A stretch of DNA of 64,000 nucleotides from Rhizobium binae (GTDB lineage Bacteria; Pseudomonadota; Alphaproteobacteria; Rhizobiales; Rhizobiaceae), in the NCBI RefSeq assembly GCF_017357225.1, contig NZ_CP071604.1, positions 1,739,001-1,803,000 on the forward strand, given 5' to 3'. The translations under genes were made by a program, and so were the position numbers. The notes beneath the pieces are model-generated. The model was not told the origin of the DNA. It was given only the letters and a program-made list of their open reading frames with translations, and searched no databases. Below, piece by piece: positions 7,589 through 16,530 of this stretch (positions are counted from its first letter, which is position 1; each line of letters opens with the position of its first letter).

Positions 7589-10477
7589 TCAGAAGAAGCC
7601 ACGGCGCTGCCACCAGCCGGCCTTCTTCGGCTTGCCGTCGTCGCTTTCGCCATTTTCGCTGCGAGTAGATTTCACCGTGGGCTCGGAGGAGGTGATGTTG
7701 GATTCGCGATTGGCGCGAACCGGCTTTGTCTCTTCCTGGGCGGGCGTTTGAAGGTCGGCGGAGGCTTCGGCCACCTCCGGCTCGACTTCGGCGGCGGGTG
7801 CTGCTTCTGCTTCTGCCGCAGGCTCCTCGACCGGCGATGGGGCGGGCTTGCGGCGGCCGCGGCCACGGGCGGGCTTCACGTCCTCGCTGACGACGGCAGC
7901 GCCTTCGACGGCAGCCGCTGCGGCCTGGTCTTCGCCGGCCTGTTCGGCAACCGTCTCGACAATTACAGCTTTGGCGGGAGCGACGTCATTCGAGCCATCA
8001 TCCTCATCGCTGCCATTGCCTTCGCCGGCTTCACCAGCCGCCAACTCGGAGCCGTCCTCGGCGCGGTTGCGGCGACCGCCACGCTTGCCGCGACGACGGC
8101 GCTTGCGCCGCTGCGATTCCTCGCTCTCGGCACGGGCCTCGGGCGCAGCGGCGGTTGTTTCATCGCCTTCGGCGCCTTCGTCATCGCCGTCGTCGTCCTC
8201 GTCCTCGTCGCCGGCTTCGCCGGCAGCCGATACGGGCTGTTCGGCATTGCCGTTGCGGCCGCGGCGGCGCCTGCGGCGCTTGCGCTTGCGATTGCCGTCA
8301 CCTTCACCTTCCGAGCGTGCCGTGGCGGAGCGTTCGGCCGCAGCCGGCTTTTCCTCGAGTTCCTCGTCTTCGTCCTCATCCGCCTCGATCACGATGTCGT
8401 CGTCTTCATCCTCGGGAATGGCCGCGAAGTTGAAGAGCGTTTCGATCTTGACGGGATTTTCGACGGCCTCGCCGCGATCGATGGCGAAATGCTGCGCGCC
8501 GACCGAACCGTCCGCGTCGATGACGATCGCCACGCCGAAGCGGCTCTCGTAATCGATGATCGTCTGGCGCTTGTGGTTGAGCAGGTAGAGCGCGATATCG
8601 GGGGTGGTCCGTACGGTAATGTTATGCGTTGTGTTCTTGAGCAGATACTCTTCGATCCCGCGCAGGACGTGCAGTGCGACCGAGGACTGCGAACGGACGT
8701 GGCCGGTGCCGGCGCAATGCGAGCAGACCTGCGTGGTCGATTCGAGAACCGAAGCGCGGATGCGCTGGCGCGACATTTCCAGCAGGCCGAAGTGCGAGAT
8801 CCGGCCGACCTGGATGCGGGCACGGTCGTTCTTCAGGCATTCCTTCAGCTTCTTCTCGACGGCGCGGTTGTTGCGCTTCTCTTCCATGTCGATGAAGTCG
8901 ATGACGATCAGGCCGGCGAGGTCGCGCAGGCGAAGCTGGCGGGCGATTTCTTCCGCCGCTTCGAGGTTCGTCTGCAGCGCCGTGTCCTCGATCGAGTGTT
9001 CGCGCGTCGAGCGGCCGGAGTTGACGTCGATCGAAACCAGCGCTTCCGTCTGGTTCATGATCAGATAGCCGCCGGAGCGCAGCGTCACCTGCGGCTGCAG
9101 CATGCGGTCGAGCTGGGCTTCGATGCCCGAACGCGAGAAGATCGGGTGGATGTCGCGATAGGGCTGGACAACCTTGGCATGGCTCGGCATCAGCATCTTC
9201 ATGAAGTCTTTGGCTTCACGATAGCCGTCTTCGCCGGCAACGATGATCTCGCCGATGTCTTTGTTGTAGAGGTCGCGGATCGAGCGCTTGATCAGCGAGC
9301 CTTCCTCATAGACGAGGCAGGGCGCGGTGGAGGCGAGCGTCAGCGTGCGCACGTTCTCCCACAGGCGCATCAGATATTCGAAGTCGCGCTTGACCTCGAC
9401 CTTGGTGCGGTTGGCGCCGGCGGTGCGCAGGATGACGCCCATGCCCTGCGGCACTTCGAGCATGCGCGCGATTTCCTTCAGGCGCTTGCGATCGGCAGGG
9501 TTGGTGATCTTGCGGGAAATGCCGCCGCCGCGCGCTGTATTCGGCATCAGCACGGAATAGCGGCCGGCGAGCGAGAGATAGGTGGTCAGCGCCGCGCCCT
9601 TGTTGCCGCGCTCTTCCTTGGCGACCTGCACCAGCAGGATCTGCCGGCGCTTGATGACTTCCTGGATGCGGTACTGCTTGCGCGGCTTGCGCTGCACGCG
9701 GTCCGGCACTTCTTCCATCGCGTCTTCGGCGCCGACGGATTCGATGACTTCTTCTTCGCCGTGATCGTCATCGTCATCGTCGTCATCGTGACGACGCTTG
9801 CTGGTGTCGACGTCCTCGGAGATCGAGTCGGTTTCCACCATCGCGGCCATCGCGCCGCCGGTCGAGCCATCATCCTCATTGTCGACGCTCGAAGCGCCTT
9901 CGGCTTCGACATCCGTGGGAACGGCGTCCTCGGTCGCGGTCGTTTCAACAGCCGCTTCGGTGACCTTCTTGCGGCTGCGGCGCGGCCGTGCCTTCTTGGC
10001 CGGCGCTTCCTCGGCGGTCTCGGGCGCTGCCTCAGCGGCGTCGGCAACCGCGGCGGGCGCAGTCTCGTCGGCTACGGCAACCGGTGCCCGTGCTTCCGTG
10101 GGCACGATGCCGACATCCGGCTGGTCCTGGGTCGAAAGGTCGACCATCGGCGCAGTTTCGACATGCTCGACATCTTCGTCGCGGCGATGCTCTTCGGCCT
10201 CGGCCCGAAGCAGCGCCTGCCGGTCGGCGAGCGGTATCTGGTAATAGTCGGGGTGGATTTCGGCGAAGGCCAGGAAGCCGTGCCGGTTGCCGCCGTAATC
10301 GACGAAGGCGGCCTGCAGCGAGGGTTCAACCCTCGTTACCTTTGCGAGATAGATGTTGCCGCGGATCTGCTTCTTGTGCTGCGACTCGAAGTCAAATTCT
10401 TCTATGCGGTTTCCGCGAACGACAACGACGCGCGTCTCTTCCTCGTGAGACGCATCGATAAGCATTTTGTCTGCCAT
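7589..10477 (-). CDS. rne: Ribonuclease E
   Basis: Essential endoribonuclease and degradosome scaffold; 962 residues. The S1 RNA-binding domain starts normally (about 36-92: IRGNIYLAKVTRVEPSLQAAF) but is interrupted by ~175 residues of low-complexity acidic/Ala/basic sequence, including eight consecutive Asp (231-238), before resuming near 268 (KQYRIQEVIKRRQILLVQV). The DNase I-like catalytic part has SIDVNSG (Asp484) and VIDFIDM (Asp527), matching the two metal-binding Asp of E. coli. The zinc link is CSHC (585-588). The C-terminal half is disordered, with a KRKRRRRRR tract and alternating acid/base blocks, and ends GWWQRRGFF; a GWW motif there binds PNPase in Caulobacter. Transcribed alone, terminator at 7531-7563. 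Confidence 0.97.
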   Translation of the reverse strand: MADKMLIDASHEEETRVVVVRGNRIEEFDFESQHKKQIRGNIYLAKVTRVEPSLQAAFVDYGGNRHGFLAFAEIHPDYYQIPLADRQALLRAEAEEHRRDEDVEHVETAPMVDLSTQDQPDVGIVPTEARAPVAVADETAPAAVADAAEAAPETAEEAPAKKARPRRSRKKVTEAAVETTATEDAVPTDVEAEGASSVDNEDDGSTGGAMAAMVETDSISEDVDTSKRRHDDDDDDDDHGEEEVIESVGAEDAMEEVPDRVQRKPRKQYRIQEVIKRRQILLVQVAKEERGNKGAALTTYLSLAGRYSVLMPNTARGGGISRKITNPADRKRLKEIARMLEVPQGMGVILRTAGANRTKVEVKRDFEYLMRLWENVRTLTLASTAPCLVYEEGSLIKRSIRDLYNKDIGEIIVAGEDGYREAKDFMKMLMPSHAKVVQPYRDIHPIFSRSGIEAQLDRMLQPQVTLRSGGYLIMNQTEALVSIDVNSGRSTREHSIEDTALQTNLEAAEEIARQLRLRDLAGLIVIDFIDMEEKRNNRAVEKKLKECLKNDRARIQVGRISHFGLLEMSRQRIRASVLESTTQVCSHCAGTGHVRSQSSVALHVLRGIEEYLLKNTTHNITVRTTPDIALYLLNHKRQTIIDYESRFGVAIVIDADGSVGAQHFAIDRGEAVENPVKIETLFNFAAIPEDEDDDIVIEADEDEDEELEEKPAAAERSATARSEGEGDGNRKRKRRRRRRGRNGNAEQPVSAAGEAGDEDEDDDGDDEGAEGDETTAAAPEARAESEESQRRKRRRRGKRGGRRNRAEDGSELAAGEAGEGNGSDEDDGSNDVAPAKAVIVETVAEQAGEDQAAAAAVEGAAVVSEDVKPARGRGRRKPAPSPVEEPAAEAEAAPAAEVEPEVAEASADLQTPAQEETKPVRANRESNITSSEPTVKSTRSENGESDDGKPKKAGWWQRRGFF

Positions 10478-11099
10478 GTAAGCTGTGCTCCTCGGCGTGG
10501 CCGCGAGAGCGCATTCCCGACTGCTGTAGAAACAGAAAGAATGCGGTCCACCGTGGCCGCGCCGGATAATGAAAGTCGCGCCTGGCGCGAAGAGGAGAGC
10601 AGCAGCCAGACCGCAGCCGGAACCGTTTCGGTCCGGGGCCTGTACACTTCAGATAAAACCTGCTGCGAAACCATCAACAACCAAGCGTGATCGACAAATA
10701 CGAAGACCCTTCTCGGGTCCGATGAGGTTGCTCCCTGAGAGCGTGGTGGCTGATCCACCAATGAAGTTCCGACCAGAAGCCGGAAAATCAGGATCCAGTT
10801 CTCGGGTTGAAGCGCATGAGACGGCGGACGATGACCGATCTGGCGCCAGGTCCAGATCTGGCTGGCAGCCCTTGCGGCGACTCTATCCCGTCAACACTTC
10901 TACCCTAAAATGCGTTGTATGTTTTCTCTGTCACAATAGCAAGGGAAAAGCCAAATGTGCCATAATATTGATGGATTTCGAACCGCATAGAAGCTGGGGA
11001 CAAGCGATTGCGATTCGGCAGGCAGCAAAGGCGTTCGCTCTCGGCGTCCGCATTGGCCATGTCGGGTCAATCGCGCGATAGATAGGATGTGGCGGTTTA
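10478..11099. promoter_or_regulatory. Divergent rne/amiC intergenic region with probable long rne 5' leader
   Basis: 622 bases with no convincing gene. It must hold promoters for rne (minus) and amiC (plus). Visible structure: a 6-bp hairpin TGGTGG/CCACCA at 10744-10760; the palindrome CCAGATCTGG at 10852-10861 within a direct repeat of GATCTGGC; otherwise unstructured. E. coli rne has a long 5' UTR through which RNase E autoregulates; a similar leader is plausible here but unproven. No clear -35/-10 pair could be assigned. Confidence 0.4.
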
Positions 11100-12374
11100 T
11101 TGTTTAAGAGGGCTCGGATCGCGGCGCAGTCCGCAACGCGGCGATCGACATTCGTAAAGCGGGTCATGGCGGCGGTGCTGGTGGCCGGTTTTATTCTGCC
11201 TGATGTCGCGGGTTCGGCCGAGACGAAGGATCCGCTGCTTGCCTATGGCGCGCGCATCATCGGTGATGACGCCCGAACACGTATTGTCATCGATTTCGAC
11301 CGCGAGCCGCGGTTCGCCGTTCACTATATCTCCAATCCTGAGCGCATCGTCGTCGACCTGCCGGCGACCGCTTTTGGCTTTCCGGGCAAGGATCTGGCCG
11401 CCCGCGGGCTCTTCAAAGACATCCGCTACGGCAAGATGGATGAGGAGAGTGCCCGCATTGTGCTGACGGCGGCAAGGCCGGCGAAGCTTTCCCTCGCCAA
11501 GGTGCAGGCCGACGAGGCCGGCAAGGGGCATCGGCTGGTGCTTGAGGCCGAGATGATCGACAAGCAGGCCTTTGCCGAATTGGTCAAGACGCAATCATGG
11601 GGCGACCGGAGCTGGAACGATCGGGACGCCGCGGCCCAGACGACGAGCGCGGTTCCCGCAGCCGCGAAAACCGCCCCCGGAGATTTCGTCATCGCTGTGG
11701 ACGCCGGCCATGGCGGCATCGATACCGGCGCGATCGGCGTCGATACCAAGACCGAAGAAAAGCAGGTGACGCTCGCCTTCGCCAAGGCTCTGGCCGACCG
11801 GCTGAACAAGGAGACGGGCATCAAGGCCTTCCTGACGCGCAACGATGATGAGTTCCTATCGCTTTCCCAGCGCGTGCTGATTGCCCGTCAGAACCATGCC
11901 GGCCTGTTTATTTCGCTGCATGCCGACACGCTGAAGCAGAAGGATATCCGCGGCGCGACCGTCTATACGATTTCGGATAAGGCCTCCGACAAGCTCGCCG
12001 CCGACCTTGCCGAACGCGAGAACCTCTCCGACCAGATCGCCGGCAAAGAGACGGTCGCCGAGCCTCCCGAAGTCGCCGACATCCTGCTCGACCTGACGCG
12101 GCGCGAGACGCAGGCCTTCTCGATTTCGTTGGCCGAGAGCGTGCTGAATTCCTTCAAGGATCAGGTCGGCACCATCAACAATCCGCACCGCCATGCCGGC
12201 TTCCGCGTGCTGCAGGCCCCCGACGTGCCGTCGATCCTGCTCGAGCTTGGATTTCTCTCTAATGCCGAGGATGAGAAACTACTGCTCGATGAGAGCTGGC
12301 GTGGCAAGATGGCCGATCTGCTAACCGACGCCGTGAAGCGGTATCGCAGCGGCGTCGTTGCAAATGGCGGTTGA
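11100..12374 (+). CDS. amiC: N-acetylmuramoyl-L-alanine amidase (AmiC type)
   Basis: Periplasmic amidase that cleaves the peptide stem from murein during daughter-cell separation. 424 residues from a TTG start; an alternative ATG at 11166 gives a shorter signal peptide (MAAVLVAGFILPDVAGSAE). N-terminal AMIN domain (~45-165, GARIIGDDARTRIVIDFD...) for septal targeting, then the Amidase_3 catalytic domain with VIAVDAGHGGIDTGAIG (zinc His), the ISLHAD His motif and the SILLELGFLSN catalytic Glu segment. A twin Arg precedes the hydrophobic stretch, but spacing (RRSTFVK) departs from the Tat consensus. Upstream of mrcA with 409 bases between. Confidence 0.94.
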   Translation: MFKRARIAAQSATRRSTFVKRVMAAVLVAGFILPDVAGSAETKDPLLAYGARIIGDDARTRIVIDFDREPRFAVHYISNPERIVVDLPATAFGFPGKDLAARGLFKDIRYGKMDEESARIVLTAARPAKLSLAKVQADEAGKGHRLVLEAEMIDKQAFAELVKTQSWGDRSWNDRDAAAQTTSAVPAAAKTAPGDFVIAVDAGHGGIDTGAIGVDTKTEEKQVTLAFAKALADRLNKETGIKAFLTRNDDEFLSLSQRVLIARQNHAGLFISLHADTLKQKDIRGATVYTISDKASDKLAADLAERENLSDQIAGKETVAEPPEVADILLDLTRRETQAFSISLAESVLNSFKDQVGTINNPHRHAGFRVLQAPDVPSILLELGFLSNAEDEKLLLDESWRGKMADLLTDAVKRYRSGVVANGG

Positions 12375-12783
12375 TGCGTTCAGCCGTTGAAAGTGTTACA
12401 GTGACCTTGCGTCTCTGAGCGACGCGCTACCCTGTCGGGCGCCGGCCGATTGATTGGGGTCGATAGCCATAAAAACAAAGAGTTGAGTGTGCCGCTTGAA
12501 TCAATTTCGCAGGAATGCGCTGCGGATGGGCGGCGGGCAAGGGCGTTGCTTGGATGTGACAGTCCCGATGAAACGGCGCTGCAGCGGTGAATGCGGCGGG
12601 AGGGCCCTATTTTGCTCACATTCACGCCGTTACTCGGACTTATGTTTCCCAGCCTGAAGCGCGGAATCGGCTTGTGGCGGTAGCGCTCATGGAGTAAGCC
12701 GCGCGTAACGTGCAAATTGCCTTGATCTGTGCAATCGTTGCGTCTGCGCCGATTGACGATCGAAGAGACCGGTAGCTGAAAAT
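12375..12783. other. amiC-mrcA intergenic region, no gene seen
   Basis: 409 bases without a supportable reading frame on either strand. Presumably holds the mrcA promoter and leader, but no good -35/-10 pair, terminator or conserved RNA could be assigned by eye. Confidence 0.4.
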
Positions 12784-15243
12784 ATGGTTAGACTTCTTGG
12801 ATATTTCTTCGGAATGGCCTGCGTCCTGTTTCTGGTCGCGGCGGCGGGTATTGCCATCTATCTCGCCAATGTCGCGAAAGATCTTCCGGACTATGCCGTT
12901 CTGAACAGCTACGCGCCGCCGGTGACGACCCGCGTCCATGCCGGCAACGGCGCTCTGATGGCTGAATATGCCAAGGAAAAGCGTCTCTTCCTGCCGATCC
13001 AGGCCATCCCCGACCGCGTCAAGGCTGCTTTTCTGTCGGCCGAAGACAAGAATTTCTACAACCATCCGGGCGTCGACCTGACCGGCCTCGGCCGGGCAAT
13101 CCTCGTCAATCTGCAGAATTTCGGTTCCGGCCGCCGCCCGGTCGGCGCCTCCACCATCACCCAGCAGGTGGCCAAGAACTTCCTTTTGAGCTCGGATCAG
13201 ACGATCGACCGCAAGATCAAGGAAGCAATTCTCTCCTTCCGCATCGAGCAGGCCTACAGCAAAGACAAGATTCTCGAGCTCTACCTGAACGAGATTTTTT
13301 TCGGCATGAATTCCTACGGCATCGCTGGCGCCGCGCTCACCTATTTCAACAAGTCCGTTACCGAATTGACCGTTGCCGAAGCCGCCTATCTGGCTTCACT
13401 GCCGAAAGGTCCGGCCAATTACCATCCTTTCCGCCATCCGGAAGCAGCGCTCGAGCGCCGCAACTGGGTAATCGACCGCATGGTCGAGAACGGCTATGTC
13501 AGCCAGAGCGACGGCGCCGAAGCCAAGAAGCAGCCGCTCGGCGTGACCGCCCGCAGCACGGGTCCGTCGCTCTTTGCTTCCGACTATTTCGCCGAAGCCG
13601 TGCGCCGCCAGCTGATCGATCAATATGGCGAGAAGGTCCTCTATGAGGGTGGCCTTTCGGTACGCACCTCGCTCGATCCGCAGCTGCAGCTTGCTGCCCG
13701 CAAGGCGCTGCAGGATGGTCTCGTGACTTATGATGAACGCCGCGGTTTCCATGGGCCCATCAAGCAGATCGATGCAGGCGGTGACTGGGGCAAGGCGCTT
13801 GCCGATATTCCCGCCATGTCCGACGTGCCGGAATGGCGCCTCGCCGTCGTGCTCGCCGCATCGGATAGCAATGTCGACATCGGGCTGCAGCCGGCCAAGG
13901 ACGGCAGCGGCAAGGTCGCGACCGACCGCCAACGCGGCACGATAGACGCCAAAAACATGCAATGGGCCTATCGCTCGGCGGACGGCTCCCGCAAGACCGC
14001 AAAGTCGCCGGCGGGCGTCCTGAGCCCGGGCGACGTTGTCTATGTCGAGAAGCTTGGCGACGAGGCATCGACTTCGTACCGCCTGCGACAGCCGCCGAAG
14101 GTGCAGGGCGGTCTGGTCGCCATGGATCCGAAGACCGGCCGTGTGCTCGCCATGGTTGGCGGCTTCTCCTATTCACAGTCCGAATTCAACCGCGCCACCC
14201 AGGCGATGCGCCAGCCGGGCTCCTCCTTCAAGCCCTTCGTCTACGCAGCGGCGATGGACAATGGCTATACGCCCGCCTCCGTCATCATGGACGCGCCGAT
14301 CGAGATCGTCTCGGGCGGCCAGGTCTGGAAGCCGGAGAACTACGGCGGCGAAGTCGGCGGCCCGTCGACGCTGCGCTCGGGCATCGAGCATTCGCGCAAC
14401 CTGATGACGGTGCGTCTGGCCAATGATCTCGGCATGAACATCGTTGCGGAATATGCCGAACGCTTCGGCATCTACGATCACATGCTGCCGGTGCTCTCCA
14501 TGTCGCTCGGCGCCGGCGATACGACGGTGCTGCGCATGGTCTCGGCCTATTCGGTCATCGCCAATGGCGGCAAGCAGATCAAGCCGACCCTGATCGACCG
14601 TATCCAGGACCGTTACGGCAAGACGATCTTCAAGCATGAGGAGCGCCTGTGCGAGGGCTGCAATGCCGGCGACTGGCAGAACCAGGAAGAGCCGACTATC
14701 GTCGATAACCGCGAAACCGTTCTCGATCCAATGACCGCCTATCAGATCACTTCGATGATGCAGGGCGTCATCCAGCGCGGCACCGCCGCCGGCAAGATCG
14801 ATCTCGGCGGTCGCGACGTCGCCGGAAAGACCGGCACGACCAATGACGAAAAGGATGCCTGGTTCGTCGGTTTCACGCCGGATCTGGTTGCCGGCCTCTA
14901 TATGGGCTTCGATACGCCGGCCCCGCTCGGCCGTGGCGGTACGGGCGGCGGTCTCTCCGCTCCGATCTTCAACGAGTTCATGCAGGCCGCCGTCAAGGAC
15001 ACGCCGGAATCGAAATTCGTCATTCCCCCGGGCATGAACCTGATCCCGATCGATCGCAAGACCGGCATGGCCGCCGTCGACGGCGATCCGAACACCATCA
15101 TCGAGGCCTTCAAGCCCGGCACCGGCCCGGCCGACAGCTTCTCCGTCATAGGCATGGACAGCACCATGGCGCCGGAGGAGATCCTGAAAACCTCGCCGCA
15201 GGCCAACCAGGCCGTCCAGACCGGCACACCCGGCCTGTTCTGA
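12784..15243 (+). CDS. mrcA: Penicillin-binding protein 1A (bifunctional murein synthase)
   Basis: 819-residue class A PBP that polymerises and crosslinks peptidoglycan. An N-terminal membrane anchor (about 5-30) is followed by a GT51 glycosyltransferase domain with LSAEDKNFYNHPGVD (catalytic Glu87), GASTITQQVAKN and LYLNEIFFG. The transpeptidase domain has PGSSFKPF (SxxK, Ser480 and Lys483), SRN (SxN) and GKTGTTND (KTG, 682-684). Between them lies an OB-like insert typical of PBP1a. Weak ribosome-binding site. Preceded by amiC and followed by prfB on the same strand; 100 bases to prfB. Confidence 0.96.
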   Translation: MVRLLGYFFGMACVLFLVAAAGIAIYLANVAKDLPDYAVLNSYAPPVTTRVHAGNGALMAEYAKEKRLFLPIQAIPDRVKAAFLSAEDKNFYNHPGVDLTGLGRAILVNLQNFGSGRRPVGASTITQQVAKNFLLSSDQTIDRKIKEAILSFRIEQAYSKDKILELYLNEIFFGMNSYGIAGAALTYFNKSVTELTVAEAAYLASLPKGPANYHPFRHPEAALERRNWVIDRMVENGYVSQSDGAEAKKQPLGVTARSTGPSLFASDYFAEAVRRQLIDQYGEKVLYEGGLSVRTSLDPQLQLAARKALQDGLVTYDERRGFHGPIKQIDAGGDWGKALADIPAMSDVPEWRLAVVLAASDSNVDIGLQPAKDGSGKVATDRQRGTIDAKNMQWAYRSADGSRKTAKSPAGVLSPGDVVYVEKLGDEASTSYRLRQPPKVQGGLVAMDPKTGRVLAMVGGFSYSQSEFNRATQAMRQPGSSFKPFVYAAAMDNGYTPASVIMDAPIEIVSGGQVWKPENYGGEVGGPSTLRSGIEHSRNLMTVRLANDLGMNIVAEYAERFGIYDHMLPVLSMSLGAGDTTVLRMVSAYSVIANGGKQIKPTLIDRIQDRYGKTIFKHEERLCEGCNAGDWQNQEEPTIVDNRETVLDPMTAYQITSMMQGVIQRGTAAGKIDLGGRDVAGKTGTTNDEKDAWFVGFTPDLVAGLYMGFDTPAPLGRGGTGGGLSAPIFNEFMQAAVKDTPESKFVIPPGMNLIPIDRKTGMAAVDGDPNTIIEAFKPGTGPADSFSVIGMDSTMAPEEILKTSPQANQAVQTGTPGLF

Positions 15244-15343
15244 CCGTCGTCGAATATTGAACGTCCGCCGCGGCTCTTTACATCCGCGGCGGGCGTCTCT
15301 ATTCACCAGAATCTGAAGAAGACCGTTATAGAAAAGCAGGAAA

Positions 15344-16475
15344 ATGCGAGCCGAAATCGAAAACGTGGTCGATGAAACCAAGCAGGCTATCACCCTGCTG
15401 AGGAGGCATCTTTGACTGGGACCAGGCGATAAGACGACTGGACTGGTTGAACAACAAGGCAGAGGATCCCAACCTCTGGAATGACGCCGCCGAAGCGCAG
15501 AAGCTGATGCGCGAGCGCCAGCAGCTCGATGATGGCATCAACGGCGTCCGGCAGCTCGAACAGCAGCTGAAAGACAATATCGAGCTGATCGAACTCGGCG
15601 AGGAAGAAGGCGACGGAGGAGTCGTCAAAGAGGCCGAGGACGCCTTGAAGGCCTTGAAGGCCGAGGCCTCGCGCCGCCAGGTGGAAGCGATGCTCTCCGG
15701 CGAGGCCGACGGCAACGACACCTATCTCGAAGTCCATTCCGGCGCCGGCGGCACCGAAAGCCAGGACTGGGCAAACATGCTGTTGCGCATGTACACCCGC
15801 TGGGCCGAACGCCAGCGCTTCAAGGTCGAGCTTCTCGAAGTTCACGACGGCGAAGAGGCGGGCATCAAATCCGCAACCCTGCTCATCAAGGGACACAATG
15901 CCTATGGCTGGCTGAAGACGGAATCGGGCGTGCATCGTCTGGTGCGCATCTCGCCTTACGACAGCAATGCGCGTCGCCATACGTCCTTCTCGTCGATCTG
16001 GGTCTATCCTGTCGTCGACGACTCGATCAATATCGAGATCAATGAAAGCGATTGCCGCATCGACACCTATCGGTCGTCGGGCGCTGGCGGTCAGCACGTC
16101 AACACGACCGACTCGGCCGTGCGCATCACCCATATACCGACCGGGATTGTCGTTGCCTGCCAGCAGGAGCGTTCGCAGCACAAGAACCGCGCCAAGGCCT
16201 GGGAAATGCTGCGTGCCCGCATGTACGAAGCCGAGTTGAAGAAGCGGGAAGAGGCTGCCAATGCCGAAGCCGCCTCCAAGACGGACATCGGCTGGGGCCA
16301 TCAGATTCGCTCCTACGTGCTGCAGCCTTACCAGCTGGTCAAGGACCTGCGCACCGGCGTCGCCAGCACCGCTCCTGATGATGTGCTCGACGGCGACCTG
16401 AACGAATTCATGGAAGCAGCCCTGGCCCACCGCATCAGCGGCGCCGCCGACGCCGTCGTCGAGGATGTCGACTGA
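15344..16475 (+). CDS. prfB: Peptide chain release factor 2, made by programmed +1 frameshift
   Basis: Terminates translation at UGA and UAA. The first frame runs from ATG 15344 for 23 codons to an in-frame TGA (15413-15415) and a +1 shift continues as [14 protein letters not shown] to 16475, giving a 376-residue product close to the E. coli length. GGQ peptidyl-hydrolysis motif at 248-250 (GAGGQHVN). The codon-reading tripeptide region reads [15 protein letters not shown], with SPY where E. coli has SPF. An uncorrected annotation would start at TTG 15447 and lose the N-terminus. The site is a self-regulating feedback: low RF2 increases frameshifting. Confidence 0.96.
15401..15416 (+). promoter_or_regulatory. 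RF2 programmed +1 frameshift signal
   Basis: AGGAGG (15401-15406), three bases, then CTT TGA C. This is the canonical prfB slippery cassette: internal Shine-Dalgarno, slippery Leu codon CTT, in-frame UGA, and C after the stop that makes it a weak terminator. Spacing matches E. coli. Confidence 0.95.
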
Positions 16476-16500
16476 CGGGCAGCTGCGAGATCGAATGACG

Positions 16501-16530
16501 AGAAAGCCCCGGAGACGGGGCTTTCTTCGT
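16501..16530. terminator. Probable bidirectional terminator between prfB and the convergent hydrolase
   Basis: Perfect 10-bp stem AGAAAGCCCC/GGGGCTTTCT with a 6-base loop, T-rich on the plus-strand side (TTCGTTT). It lies 25 bases after prfB and just past the stop of the convergent gene; the A-rich left arm gives a weaker T-tract in the minus direction. Confidence 0.75.

Noticed and set aside
9760..9795. GAY-type trinucleotide repeat as possible CRISPR or satellite
   Set aside because: It encodes the Asp run of RNase E and is simply a codon repeat.
7562..10690. 1042-codon open frame opposite rne
   Set aside because: Composition mirrors the rne Glu/Ala/Arg bias; rne has full catalytic motifs, terminator and start.
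10402..10761. 119-codon minus frame upstream of rne
   Set aside because: Overlaps the rne start in another frame, has no motif or ribosome-binding site.
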